Notes: generated by a model from the letters alone, not told the origin. DNA of 64,000 nt from Sinorhizobium psoraleae (GCF_013283645.1 NZ_JABEKV010000001.1:446699-510698), one strand, 5' to 3'; shown: positions 1 through 8,826, numbered from the stretch's first letter. Numbers and translations: made by a program.

Positions 1-47
1 GGCTCATAACCTGAAGGCCGCAGGTTCAAATCCTGCCCCCGCAACCA
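1..47 (+). tRNA. Initiator tRNA-Met (fMet), 3' portion
   Basis: The window opens inside a tRNA. The anticodon loop CTCATAA (anticodon CAT) is followed by the T arm with GGTTCAAATCC and an acceptor strand ending in CCCCGCA-ACCA with encoded CCA. The A at position 72 would face the C1 of bacterial initiator tRNAs, which favours fMet over elongator Met. The 5' half lies outside the window. Confidence 0.9.
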
Positions 48-61
48 AATCCATCCGCAAT

Positions 62-81
62 AGGCGCCCCCAGGGGCGCCT
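62..81 (+). terminator. Hairpin downstream of the tRNA
   Basis: AGGCGCCCC pairs perfectly with GGGGCGCCT across a two-base centre. A short T-rich stretch follows. This fits the intrinsic terminator of the tRNA. The 274 bases from 82 to 355 hold no gene I can support. Confidence 0.65.
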
Positions 82-355
82 TTGGCGTTTCTGGACATCG
101 GCCCGCACGCCAAAGCGCGCAAACGACAATACGGCAGGCAAAAAAGCGCCACCGGCAAAGCCGATAAGGTCGGCACCGCCGGCAAAAACAAGCCCTCGCA
201 ACCAGTGCCCACTCCACCAATCCGCGACGCGGTGTACGCGGAACGGTTACAGCGGGCGGAAGCCGCAGCACCCCAATTTCCGGTTGAACTCAGGGATATC
301 TCGGTTAAGCTGTTTGCGGCACCGAGGAATTGCGCAGATCCGACTGACGTCGGAG

Positions 356-1624
356 ATGGCGTATTCTATCGACCAAATGGGATGTGCGGTGCTCTATGTC
401 CTCCTGCTATTCATCTCTGCTCTTCTTGCGGCTTCAAGCCTCTCCAGCGCCGTTGCGCAGGAGCCTTCTCCCGCGCCGGCCGGCAAGTCGGCTCAAGCCG
501 GACAGGTTTCCGAGATTAAGCTAGGCTATCTTCGTGCCTATGCGCCGCAGCTGGCCCTTTCGGTTCTGGATGTGCCGCCCCGCGACGAAGGTGTCGCGGG
601 GGCGAAGGTGGGCGTCGGCGACAACAACACCACCGGTACCTTCCTTGGACAGAAGTTCACGCTCGACGTTTCGGAGGTAAGGCCGGATGCCGACGTCGTG
701 CCGGCCTTCAATGACATGGTCTCCAAGGGCGTCCTCTACGTTCTCGCTGATCTCTCCGCCACGCAGCTCCTGTCGATTGCCGATGTCGCGCGCGAAAAGG
801 GCGTCCTGATCTTCAACGTTGGCGCCACTGACGACCGTCTGCGCGAGGAGGAGTGCCGGGCGAATATCTTCCATACAGCGCCGACGCGTACCATGCTCGC
901 CGATGGGCTGGCGCAGTATTTGATCTGGAAGCAGTGGCGCCGATGGGTGCTGGTCTACGGCTCCCATGAGCCCGACAAGCTGTTCGCCGAGGCGCTCCGC
1001 CGTGCCGCCACGCGCTTTGGCGGCGAGATTGTCGCGGAAAAGGAGTTTACCGATACGGGCACGGCGCGGCGGACGGATACGGGGGTGGTCCAGATCCAAC
1101 GACAGATGCCCGTCTTCACGCAGGGCCTTCCCGATCACGATGTGATGCTCGTGGCAGACGAAAGCGAGGTTTTCGGAACCTATGTGCCCTTCCGGACCTG
1201 GATTCCTCGGCCCGTGGCGGGAACCGCCGGCCTGATCCCCTCCGCCTGGCATCCGGCCAGCGAGCAATGGGGCGGCACGCAGATACAGAACCGTTTCGCC
1301 AAGGCCAATGGCAGACGGATGTTGTCGAAGGACATGGCCGCATGGACGGCAGCAAGGATTATCGGCGAGGCTGCAACGCGCACGCGAAGTGCCGATCCCG
1401 AGAAGCTCGCGGCCTTCATTCGAGCCGACGATTTTTCGATCGCCGCCTTCAAAGGACAGAAGCTGACCTTTCGCAAATGGAACTGGCAGCTGCGCCAGCC
1501 AATCTTCCTGGGAGACGGCCGTTCCGTCATATCGACATCGCCGCAGGAAGGATTCCTGCATCAGTTTTCCGAACTCGACACGCTCGGGATCGATCAGCCG
1601 GAGACCCAATGCGCGCTGAAATAG
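356..1624 (+). CDS. Periplasmic substrate-binding protein of a PQQ/methanol-associated ABC system
   Basis: A 422-residue exported protein resembling branched-chain amino-acid type binding proteins (type I periplasmic binding fold), of the family found beside PQQ-dependent alcohol dehydrogenase genes. An N-terminal hydrophobic stretch (about residues 10-34, ending near SSAVAQ) acts as signal peptide. The start at 356 has GGAG directly before it and keeps the signal peptide intact; TTG at 284 and ATG at 377 are alternatives. It heads a tight run with a beta-propeller, an ABC ATPase, a permease and a small exported protein, an order resembling the lut lanthanide-uptake loci of Methylobacterium. 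The ligand is inferred, not shown. Confidence 0.8.
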   Translation: MAYSIDQMGCAVLYVLLLFISALLAASSLSSAVAQEPSPAPAGKSAQAGQVSEIKLGYLRAYAPQLALSVLDVPPRDEGVAGAKVGVGDNNTTGTFLGQKFTLDVSEVRPDADVVPAFNDMVSKGVLYVLADLSATQLLSIADVAREKGVLIFNVGATDDRLREEECRANIFHTAPTRTMLADGLAQYLIWKQWRRWVLVYGSHEPDKLFAEALRRAATRFGGEIVAEKEFTDTGTARRTDTGVVQIQRQMPVFTQGLPDHDVMLVADESEVFGTYVPFRTWIPRPVAGTAGLIPSAWHPASEQWGGTQIQNRFAKANGRRMLSKDMAAWTAARIIGEAATRTRSADPEKLAAFIRADDFSIAAFKGQKLTFRKWNWQLRQPIFLGDGRSVISTSPQEGFLHQFSELDTLGIDQPETQCALK

Positions 1625-1646
1625 CCTGAAAGAGGGAGAGAGCCAG

Positions 1647-2624
1647 ATGCTGCGAAAACTGACTTTTCTTTCGGCCGGACTTGCTTTGGCAGCAAGCATG
1701 AGTTCTCCGGTCTCCGCCCATATGGTCTATGTTTCCAACGAGAAGGACAACACGGTGACCGTGGTCGACTCGACCACGAAAGAGGTGGTCCGCACGCTCG
1801 ATGTCGGCCAGCGGCCGCGTGGCATCACGATTTCGCACGATGGCAAGTTCATCTATCTGTGCGCAAGCGACGACGACACGATCGAGATCATCGATACGGC
1901 AACGTACGAGATCATAGGATCGTTGCCGTCCGGACCGGACCCCGAACTGTTCGTCCTCTCGCCCGACGGGAAGACGCTTTACGTCGCCAATGAGGACGAC
2001 AATCTGGTCACCGTCATCGACCTGGAGAGCAAGAGGGTGGTTGCGGAGGTGCCGGTTGGCGTCGAACCCGAGGGGATGGGCATCAGCCCGGACGGGAAGG
2101 CGTTGGTCAACACCTCGGAAACGACCAACATGGCGCACTTCATCGACACCGAGACCCACGAGATCACCCATAATGTTCTCGTCGATTCCCGGCCACGCTT
2201 CGCTGAGTTCAAACCCGACAATTCCGAGGTCTGGGTCAGCTCCGAAATCGGCGGCACCGTTTCCGTCATCGACAATGCGAGCCGCGACGTAAAGCACAAG
2301 ATCACTTTCGAGATTCCCGGCCTGCGCTCGGAAACGATCCAGCCGGTCGGCGTGCGCATCACCGCCGACGGTACGAAAGCCTACGTGGCGCTCGGGCCTG
2401 CCAATCGTGTGGCTGTGGTGAATGCGAAGACTTACGAGGTCGAAAAATACGTGCTCGTCGGCCAGCGGGTCTGGCAGCTCGCCTTCACGCCCGACCAGAA
2501 GATGATCATCAGCACCAACGGCGTTTCGAATGACATTACCTTCATCGACGTTGCTACCGATGAAGCAATTCAGTCCGTGACCGTCGGGGCGCTGCCCTGG
2601 GGCGTGGTCGTCAGCCCGAACTGA
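1647..2624 (+). CDS. YVTN-family beta-propeller protein, exported
   Basis: A 325-residue periplasmic beta-propeller of the PQQ-catabolism-associated YVTN type. After a signal peptide (cleavage likely after SPVSA) come seven-blade-like repeats, each with the pattern VYVSNE..NTVTVVDxxT or close variants (for example at about residues 28, 70, 112, 155, 200, 250 and 290). The start follows a GAGGGAG ribosome site. It lies 22 bp after the binding protein and before the ABC ATPase. Related propellers in methylotroph clusters are thought to work in periplasmic metal or cofactor handling; the exact role is unknown. Confidence 0.85.
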   Translation: MLRKLTFLSAGLALAASMSSPVSAHMVYVSNEKDNTVTVVDSTTKEVVRTLDVGQRPRGITISHDGKFIYLCASDDDTIEIIDTATYEIIGSLPSGPDPELFVLSPDGKTLYVANEDDNLVTVIDLESKRVVAEVPVGVEPEGMGISPDGKALVNTSETTNMAHFIDTETHEITHNVLVDSRPRFAEFKPDNSEVWVSSEIGGTVSVIDNASRDVKHKITFEIPGLRSETIQPVGVRITADGTKAYVALGPANRVAVVNAKTYEVEKYVLVGQRVWQLAFTPDQKMIISTNGVSNDITFIDVATDEAIQSVTVGALPWGVVVSPN

Positions 2625-2754
2625 CGACGGTCCGGGCCGTGCACCTACACGTTGTCCGCTCCAGATCTTGCCAACAAGGCCGTGGAAGGAACGAGCACTA
2701 TCAAATAGGCTGCGATGAAGGCTAATCTTGCTGTTCGCGGAGGAAGACGGCACC

Positions 2755-3543
2755 ATGCAGCATGTGAAGGCGAATGATGCAGTAAGCTTGCCTGCCGCAC
2801 TTGACGTGTCGGCCGTCAATCATAGCTACGGCCAGAAACAGGTTCTGTCGGACGTTTCTTTTTCAATAGCACCCGGACGCTTCACCGTCTTGCTCGGCCT
2901 CAACGGGGCCGGCAAGACGACGCTGTTCTCCCTGATCAGCCATCTTTACAACACGCGCCGCGGGGCGATCCGCATCTTCGGCCACGACATCAGCCGGGAA
3001 CCGGGCGAGGCGCTGCGCCTGCTCGGTATCGTCTTTCAGGCGCGCACGCTCGATCTCGATCTCAGCGTCTACCAGAACCTCTCCTATCACGCGTCGCTGC
3101 ACGGTATTGGACGAAGGGAGGCCGCGTCGCGCATCAAGACGCTGCTCGACCAGATCGGCATGAGCGACCGGTTGTACGACAAGGCGCGCAGCCTTTCCGG
3201 CGGGCAGATGCGTCGCGTCGAAATCGTCCGGGCTCTGTTGCATCGGCCGCCGCTGCTGCTGCTCGACGAGGCGACCGTGGGTCTGGACATACAGTCGCGT
3301 GCCGAAATTCTCGCTACCATCCGTCAGCTTGTGGTTACCGATGGCATCAGCGTCTTCTGGGCGACCCATCTCATCGATGAGGTCGAAGACAGCGATCATG
3401 TCGTCATACTCCATAAGGGCAAGGTGCTTGCTGACGGCAGGGTCGACGATGTCGTCCAATCCTGTGGCGCAAACAGCATTGGAGAGGCCTTTGCGACGCT
3501 GAGCGGGGTAGCCTCGGTTCCGGCAGGTGGAGGATCCCAATGA
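2755..3543 (+). CDS. ABC transporter ATP-binding protein (PQQ/methanol-associated)
   Basis: A 262-residue ATPase of the ABC-2/export type. It shows Walker A GLNGAGKTT (about residues 52-60), signature LSGGQMRR, Walker B LLLLDEATVGLD and the switch histidine in WATHL. ATG 2755 follows GGAGGAA and is preferred to the upstream TTG at 2728. Its stop overlaps the permease start (ATGA), so the two are translationally coupled. With 3540-4412 it forms an ABC-2 pair, a permease class better known from exporters, although related lut systems are proposed to import lanthanides. Confidence 0.9.
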   Translation: MQHVKANDAVSLPAALDVSAVNHSYGQKQVLSDVSFSIAPGRFTVLLGLNGAGKTTLFSLISHLYNTRRGAIRIFGHDISREPGEALRLLGIVFQARTLDLDLSVYQNLSYHASLHGIGRREAASRIKTLLDQIGMSDRLYDKARSLSGGQMRRVEIVRALLHRPPLLLLDEATVGLDIQSRAEILATIRQLVVTDGISVFWATHLIDEVEDSDHVVILHKGKVLADGRVDDVVQSCGANSIGEAFATLSGVASVPAGGGSQ

Positions 3544-4412
3544 CCTTGCAATCCGCCACAGGCCGCATTCCGGCCGGCACCACCGTTGAACATGGCTTCA
3601 GCCTTCGTCAGTATCTTGTTTGCCTCAAAGGCATTCTGGTCCGGGAAGGACTTCGCTTTCTCAATCAGCGAGAGCGCTTCGTCTCGTCGCTGGTTCGCCC
3701 GCTCTTGTGGCTCTTCGTGTTCGCCGCCGGCTTCCGTCAGGTGCTTGGCGTCTCGATCATCCCGCCCTACAAGACTTATGTGCTGTACGAGGTCTACATC
3801 ACGCCCGGCCTGTGCGGCATGATCCTGTTGTTCAGCGGCATGCAATCCTCGCTCTCGATGGTCTATGACCGCGAGATGGGAAACATGCGGACCCTCCTGG
3901 TCAGCCCGTTTCCACGCTGGTTCCTGCTGGTGTCGAAGCTGCTCGCTGGCGTCGCGGTTTCGATCCTGCAAGTCTATGCTTTTCTGGCCATCGCCTGGTT
4001 CTGGGACGTCACGCCACCATGGACCGGCTACCTCTTGATCCTGCCCGCACTGTTCCTTTCAGGGATGATGCTGTGCTCGCTCGGCATGCTCTTGTCGTCG
4101 ATGATCAAGCAACTGGAAAATTTCGCGGGGATCATGAACTTTGTGATCTTCCCGATGTATTTTGCGTCTCCGGCGCTCTATCCGCTGTGGCGCATCCAGG
4201 AATCGAGTCCGCTTCTCCACAAGATCTGCCTCGCAAATCCGTTCACCTACGCGGTCGAACTGATCCGCTTTGCCCTTTATGGACAGATTGACTGGGGATC
4301 GCTCATGGTCGTGGTTGCGTTCACCGTGCTGTTTCTGGGGGGCGCAATCCTCGCCTATGATCCGTCAAACGGCTTGCTCAGCCGCAAGCAGGATACCGGA
4401 GGGAATGCCTGA
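3540..4412 (+). CDS. ABC-2 type transporter permease
   Basis: A 290-residue inner-membrane protein with about six hydrophobic segments and the ABC-2 permease layout: cytoplasmic N-terminus, a first membrane segment near residues 55-75, and the conserved NFAGIMNFVIFPMYFASPALYPL stretch region around residues 195-220. It overlaps the ATPase by four bases at its start and the next gene by one base at its end, so it belongs to one operon. The substrate is unknown; context suggests a factor needed for XoxF function. Confidence 0.85.
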   Translation: MTLQSATGRIPAGTTVEHGFSLRQYLVCLKGILVREGLRFLNQRERFVSSLVRPLLWLFVFAAGFRQVLGVSIIPPYKTYVLYEVYITPGLCGMILLFSGMQSSLSMVYDREMGNMRTLLVSPFPRWFLLVSKLLAGVAVSILQVYAFLAIAWFWDVTPPWTGYLLILPALFLSGMMLCSLGMLLSSMIKQLENFAGIMNFVIFPMYFASPALYPLWRIQESSPLLHKICLANPFTYAVELIRFALYGQIDWGSLMVVVAFTVLFLGGAILAYDPSNGLLSRKQDTGGNA

Positions 4413-5044
4413 TGCAGTGGCGATCGCTGACTCGCATCATCCCCGCCGCGGCAGTTACCGCAATCGTCGCGTGGCCCGCCGTGGCTGCGCAGGGGGACGA
4501 CCCGGACTGGCCATGTATCCAGCGCAAGGTTCCGGAGCTTTCGCTTGGCCAGATATGGACCGATGCCGAACTGCCGCAAACGGCCGCCGACTGGTCCAAA
4601 GACGCGGCCGTTTCCGCGCTGGTCGTGGAACTGTCGGCGCGTCGCGTGCCGCTTCCGGAGGCGCAAGAAAAAATAAGCGAATATGCGAAAAGCCTGCCGG
4701 AGGGCGAGAGAGAACGGCGCATGACAATGCTCGTGCAGGGTTTGTTCGATCATATGAACCGAGAACGCGCGGACGTCATCGCCGGTATTGCACGTTACGC
4801 CCAAAGGCAGAGGGACATGGCGACCCTCCTGCGCCAGGAGGCTTCTGCCGTGGATGTTTTGCGGGCCAAACCCGATGTCAACCCGAACGAGATTGTACTC
4901 CGGAGTGATCGGCTCGCGTTTCAGACGCGCATCTTTCAGGAGCGCGCGGAGTCGCTGAGCTTTGTCTGCGAAGTGCCGACGCTGATCGAGCAGCGCTTGT
5001 ACGCGCTGGCCAAGACGATTGCGGAGGCGCTGAAGGCCAGATGA
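4412..5044 (+). CDS. Small exported protein of the ABC/XoxF-associated operon, function unknown
   Basis: A 210-residue protein with a clear signal peptide (hydrophobic core about residues 10-24, ending AVAA). The mature part is helical and charged, with the phrase DWPCIQRKVPELSLG near its start and a second cysteine in FVCEVP near residue 190. The start overlaps the permease stop (TGATG), so it is translated with the transporter. Position matches exported proteins of unknown function in lut-like loci. I recognise no catalytic motif. Confidence 0.7.
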   Translation: MQWRSLTRIIPAAAVTAIVAWPAVAAQGDDPDWPCIQRKVPELSLGQIWTDAELPQTAADWSKDAAVSALVVELSARRVPLPEAQEKISEYAKSLPEGERERRMTMLVQGLFDHMNRERADVIAGIARYAQRQRDMATLLRQEASAVDVLRAKPDVNPNEIVLRSDRLAFQTRIFQERAESLSFVCEVPTLIEQRLYALAKTIAEALKAR

Positions 5045-5211
5045 GCTTCCGGAGTGGAGCAACGCGAATAATTGACGCTCGTTTCTCGCACGCGTATCCT
5101 CGTCGAAGGCTTTCCATCAGGGCACCTTGCGGGAGGAAGCTGTAGGACTGGCATGCGAAGGATGTCGGTCAGCATTCGTCTGCGCGCGTTCGTGCAGGGA
5201 AAGGTGCTCAA

Positions 5212-5421
5212 GTGAACCTCGTCGATCTCGTTCTGACCGTCTGCATGTTGGCCAACCCCACCGATTGCCGCACGGAGCACCTGTATTTCGAGAGCCGCGG
5301 ATCGCTCGTCCAATGCATGATGCTGGCTCCGAGTGAGATCGCGAAGTGGTCCGAGAGCCATCCGAGGCTGAAGATCGTGCGATGGAAATGTGTTTTCCCT
5401 GACGGGGACCAGGAAACCTGA
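5212..5421 (+). CDS. Small hypothetical protein
   Basis: A 69-residue protein starting with GTG after a GGGAAAGG site. It contains four cysteines (VCMLANPTDC and later MMLAPS/WKCVF contexts) and a short N-terminal hydrophobic stretch, so it could be a small periplasmic protein. It lies between the exporter-type ABC operon and the NitT/TauT-type operon on the same strand. I recognise no family. Confidence 0.5.
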   Translation: MNLVDLVLTVCMLANPTDCRTEHLYFESRGSLVQCMMLAPSEIAKWSESHPRLKIVRWKCVFPDGDQET

Positions 5422-5454
5422 CGTCGCTGCAAACATTTGCTGGGAGGTGGCATC

Positions 5455-6447
5455 ATGAATATATCGCGGCGCGCGCTCTGCGGGGTAGCTTTGCTGGCTG
5501 TAGCACATCCTCTGGGCTTCCGAGCCTCGGCAAACCCCGCCGCTCCGAAGATACGGGTGGGTGTCCTGAAGTTCGGGACGGTGAACTGGGAGCTCGACAC
5601 CATCAAGCACAATAAATTCGACACCAGCAACGGCATCGACGTGGAAGTCGTTTATTTCGCCGGCGAAGACGCCACCAACGTGGCCATGCTGGCAGGCGAC
5701 CTCGACGTCATCGTTTCCGACTGGTTGTGGGTGTCGCGCCAGCGTTCGCAGGGCGAGGACCTGACGCTCGCGCCTTACTCGACCGCCGTTGGCGCTATCA
5801 TGGTCAGGGAGGACGCGCCGATCCGTAGCATCCCCGACCTCGTGGGGAAGAAAATCGGGGTAGCCGGCGGATCGCTCGACAAGAGCTGGCTCCTGATCCA
5901 GGGGCTTGCGCAGCGTGACCATAAGATCGATCTGGCCAAGGAGAGTGACGTCGTTTTCGGCGCACCGCCCTTGCTAACGGAAAAGGCTCTCTCCGGTGAG
6001 CTCGACGCGGTTTTGAACTTCTGGCATTTCTGCGCGCGGCTGGAGGCAAACGGCTTTCGCCGCCTGATCGGTGCGGACGATGCAGCCAAGGCGCTCGGGG
6101 CATCGGGACCTGTCTCGGCGTTGGGATACGTGTTCCACGACAAATGGGCGAACGAAAACCCTGACGTGGCGATGAGCTTTGTGAAGGCAAGCGCGGAGGC
6201 CAAGAAACTTCTAGCGAACTCCGATGCTGAATGGCAGCGTTTGGCACCTATCGTGCGAGCCGAGGGCAGGGAGCTCGAAGTGCTGCGCGATCGCTATCGT
6301 GAAGGCATACCGAACCGGCCTCTTGCCGAAGAGGAAAGCGATGCCGCCAAGCTGTACGAGATTCTTGCGGACCTGGGCGGAGAGAAGCTCGTCGGTGAGG
6401 CGCGGCAGATGGCTCCCGGAACGTTCTGGGCCGCATTGAAGACATGA
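5455..6447 (+). CDS. ABC transporter substrate-binding protein, NitT/TauT (SsuA-like) family
   Basis: A 330-residue periplasmic binding protein of the type II fold used for nitrate, taurine, sulfonates and similar small anions or organics. A twin-arginine-like start (ISRRALCG) and hydrophobic core end near residue 27. The region VGVLKFGTVNWELDTIKHN and the lobe motif DLDVIVSDWLWVSRQR are visible. ATG 5455 follows GGGAGGTGG. It is followed by an overlapping permease and ATPase, so the operon encodes a full importer. Such importers recur beside xoxF clusters; the ligand is not evident from sequence. Confidence 0.85.
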   Translation: MNISRRALCGVALLAVAHPLGFRASANPAAPKIRVGVLKFGTVNWELDTIKHNKFDTSNGIDVEVVYFAGEDATNVAMLAGDLDVIVSDWLWVSRQRSQGEDLTLAPYSTAVGAIMVREDAPIRSIPDLVGKKIGVAGGSLDKSWLLIQGLAQRDHKIDLAKESDVVFGAPPLLTEKALSGELDAVLNFWHFCARLEANGFRRLIGADDAAKALGASGPVSALGYVFHDKWANENPDVAMSFVKASAEAKKLLANSDAEWQRLAPIVRAEGRELEVLRDRYREGIPNRPLAEEESDAAKLYEILADLGGEKLVGEARQMAPGTFWAALKT

Positions 6448-7271
6448 AAGCGGGATTTCGGTCGGAAAACGAGACATCTGAAAACCGGCGCGCCCAACGG
6501 GTCTCTCGCGGCATTGGTGCCGCGTTGCCGGCAGCCACGGCCCTGGCATCGCTCCTCGGACTGTGCTTGCTCTGGAGCCTCGCGGCCGGGATCTGGCCGA
6601 GCCGCGCTTTTCCGCCCCCGCTTGAGGTCTGGCGGGTGCTGCTCAAGGAGGCGGCGAGCGGCGACCTTGAATATCACTTGGCAATGACTCTCTGGCGGGT
6701 TGCGGCCGCCTATGTTGTTGCAATGGTCGTCGGGTCGGTCATCGGTGTCCTGCTCGGCACGCACCGGCGGGCGGATTCCTTCTTCAACCCGTGGCTTATC
6801 CTCTTCCTCAACCTCCCGGCACTGGTCGTCATCGTGCTCGCCTACATTTGGTTCGGCTTGACGGAGGCTGCCGCGATCGGCGCTGTTGCCATCAACAAGA
6901 TACCCAACGTCGTCGTCACCATGCGTGAGGGTGCGCGTGCGCTCGACCCGCGTTTTGCGGAAATGGCCACCGTTTACCGGCTGGGGCCGCTCGATCATGT
7001 CCGCCATATCCTGATGCCACAGTTGCAGCCCTATTTCGCGGCTGCCTCGCGCTCCGGCATTGCGCTGATCTGGAAGATCGTGCTCGTCGTCGAACTGCTC
7101 GGCCGCTCCAGCGGTGTCGGCTTTCAGATTTATCTCTATTTCCAGATATTCGATGTTGCCTCCATCCTTGCCTACACGCTGGCCTTCGTGGCTATTATGC
7201 TGCTGATCGAACTCCTTCTGGTGCAGCCACTTGAACGACATGCAACCCGTTGGCGTCGCCGCCCCGCTTAA
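6444..7271 (+). CDS. ABC transporter permease, NitT/TauT (SsuC-like) family
   Basis: A 275-residue inner-membrane permease with about six transmembrane segments. The importer EAA-type loop is visible in the stretch EGARALDPRFAEMATVYRLG followed by LMPQLQPYF, which docks the ATPase. The start overlaps the binding-protein stop (ATGA) and its end overlaps the ATPase gene, so the three genes are coupled. Confidence 0.88.
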   Translation: MKAGFRSENETSENRRAQRVSRGIGAALPAATALASLLGLCLLWSLAAGIWPSRAFPPPLEVWRVLLKEAASGDLEYHLAMTLWRVAAAYVVAMVVGSVIGVLLGTHRRADSFFNPWLILFLNLPALVVIVLAYIWFGLTEAAAIGAVAINKIPNVVVTMREGARALDPRFAEMATVYRLGPLDHVRHILMPQLQPYFAAASRSGIALIWKIVLVVELLGRSSGVGFQIYLYFQIFDVASILAYTLAFVAIMLLIELLLVQPLERHATRWRRRPA

Positions 7272-7980
7272 CGTCGACATTGCCGAGAAGACGTTCCAGT
7301 CGGCTGAGGGCGTTAAGATCGTGGCATTGCGCGGACTTTCCTTCGAAGTGAGACAGGGCGAGTTCGCCTGTCTGCTGGGCCCGTCGGGCTGCGGCAAGAC
7401 CACCACCTTGCGAATCCTGCTGGGTCTCGACCGGCAATTTTCGGGCAGCTATCAATTGCCCGAAGGCGGTTCCAACCGCATCGCTGCGGTCTTCCAGGAG
7501 CCGGTGCTTCTGCCTTGGCGGACGGTGGAGCAGAACGTCCGCCTTGCGCTGTCTCCGAGCCTCAGGGACAAGGAGTTGGACTGGCTGTTCGAAATACTGG
7601 GCCTCTCCACAATGCGGTCGCTCTATCCTTCGGAGCTTTCGCTCGGGCTTGCGCGCCGCGCCGCCTTGGCACGGGCCTTCGCCACAGAGCCCGCGATACT
7701 CTTCTTGGACGAACCTTTCACGTCGCTCGACGAACGGACCGCCGACCGGTTGCGCCGTCTTCTGATGACGGTGTGGGCGGCGAGGCCTACCACCGCCCTG
7801 ATGGTGACCCACAATCTGCGCGAGGCGCTTCTGCTTGCCGATCGTATCATCGTGTTGTCGCCGCGCCCGGCGCAGGTCCTGGGCATCTATGACGTGGCCC
7901 TCTCGCGCCAGTTGCGCGACGCGCCGGCGCTGGACGATCTCGTGCTGGATTTTCACAGGAGGTTTCCGGACACCGTGTGA
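7240..7980 (+). CDS. ABC transporter ATP-binding protein, NitT/TauT (SsuB-like), degenerate signature
   Basis: A 246-residue ATPase with Walker A GPSGCGKTT, Walker B ILFLDEPF and switch motif VTHNLREAL. The ABC signature, normally LSGGMRQR, reads LSLGLARRAALARAF, so both conserved glycines are altered or shifted. The start is uncertain: ATG 7240 and TTG 7231 both lie inside the permease gene. It completes the importer of 5455-7271. Family membership is clear; full ATPase activity should not be assumed. Confidence 0.85.
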   Translation: MQPVGVAAPLNVDIAEKTFQSAEGVKIVALRGLSFEVRQGEFACLLGPSGCGKTTTLRILLGLDRQFSGSYQLPEGGSNRIAAVFQEPVLLPWRTVEQNVRLALSPSLRDKELDWLFEILGLSTMRSLYPSELSLGLARRAALARAFATEPAILFLDEPFTSLDERTADRLRRLLMTVWAARPTTALMVTHNLREALLLADRIIVLSPRPAQVLGIYDVALSRQLRDAPALDDLVLDFHRRFPDTV

Positions 7981-8050
7981 TCGCGCTCCAAACCGTGGAG
8001 CTATTCACGGATGGAGGATCCGATCTGGCGGCGGATCTTGCGTTCGAGGG

Positions 8051-8398
8051 TCAGAAGCAGCGGACCTCTGCTTCGGCCTGCGCTCGTCTCAGTTCGGCGA
8101 CGGCGGATTTTGCCGGCGCAGTCTGCCGGAACAGAGCCCCTCTTTCGCCTGTCTCAAGTCCCAGGCTCCGGAACGTCTCGGCCGCTTCGTAGCGCTCGTA
8201 AGGCATGATCGAGGCTATGACATCGATAGAGCAAGAGCACCCCTCGAGTGCGGCGCGTGTTTCGCCATTGGCCTTCATGCAGCCATACACATAATCGACG
8301 ACCGCGATCGTCGGGTAGCCCCCGGCTGCCGATGCCGTCGCAGCAAACGTGAGCGCTGCGAGGAAGGCGATCACGTCTAGGTTACCGGTGGCCACCAT
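8051..8398 (-). CDS. Small exported protein beside xoxF, function unknown
   Basis: A 115-residue protein read on the minus strand, convergent with the ABC operon and divergent from xoxF. A signal peptide (about residues 8-26, ending ASA) precedes a small domain with the cysteines YGCMKANG and LEGCSCSIDV and the helical stretch MPYERYEAAETFRSLG. The start at 8398 follows GAAGGGAGA at good spacing; a longer form from 8479 lacks such a site. Its place next to xoxF suggests a methanol-oxidation accessory role, but I do not recognise a named family. Confidence 0.65.
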   Translation of the reverse strand: MVATGNLDVIAFLAALTFAATASAAGGYPTIAVVDYVYGCMKANGETRAALEGCSCSIDVIASIMPYERYEAAETFRSLGLETGERGALFRQTAPAKSAVAELRRAQAEAEVRCF

Positions 8399-8826
8399 GA
8401 AATCTCCCTTCGGTACTGGGGCATAGACAGGATCCAAGTTAATCTGATCGGAGCTCTGTATTATTATAGTAAGTGTCATGGAAGAGCCAATTTAAATCCT
8501 GTAAATATTAGTAATTCTTGTATTGCAAAGCAGCATTTTTTATTTTGCATCGCACAATAATCGTATAATTAATCTTGCGTTATTCAGGCTAATCGCCTAT
8601 CCTCCAGCGGTTTCCGGCTTCAAGCCTTGTCTCTTGGGAGCGTAAAAGTCGCGTAGGTCAAGAGGACGGGCAATAACGGTGCCCTCTGCCCATCCAACTG
8701 GACCGTGAAACGCTGAAGGAAGCAGATATCCCACGACAAGCATGACAGAGCTTGGGCTGGCCTTGTGGTCTCCCGAGGATTGTGATGACGCGCCTCGGGT
8801 CCACATCGACATCGGGAGGAATCTGC
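8399..8826. promoter_or_regulatory. AT-rich region upstream of xoxF
   Basis: This 428-base gap contains no supported gene. Its middle (about 8453-8600) is strikingly AT-rich for this replicon. It holds a perfect TATAAT at 8564-8569 and an inverted repeat TGCAAA (8524-8529) / TTTGCA (8544-8549). It probably carries the promoters of xoxF and of the divergent small gene. No clear -35 box stands 17 bp before the TATAAT, which would suit an activator-dependent promoter. Confidence 0.5.

Noticed and set aside
1..47. tRNA-fMet as integration site of a genomic island
   Set aside because: The tRNA 3' end is a common attachment site, but I found no integrase gene and no second copy of the tRNA end in the window.
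240..264. GGAAC upstream of the first ABC gene as a stress promoter
   Set aside because: The sequence at the required distance is CC, not TT, with either 18- or 19-base spacing.
82..519. 145-codon plus-strand frame after the tRNA
   Set aside because: No ribosome site, composition unlike a folded protein, and its second half overlaps the better supported binding-protein gene with its signal peptide in another frame.
521..2819. Long minus-strand frames opposite the binding protein and beta-propeller genes
   Set aside because: Both are antisense shadows of genes with signal peptides and family repeats on the plus strand; the translations show no motifs.
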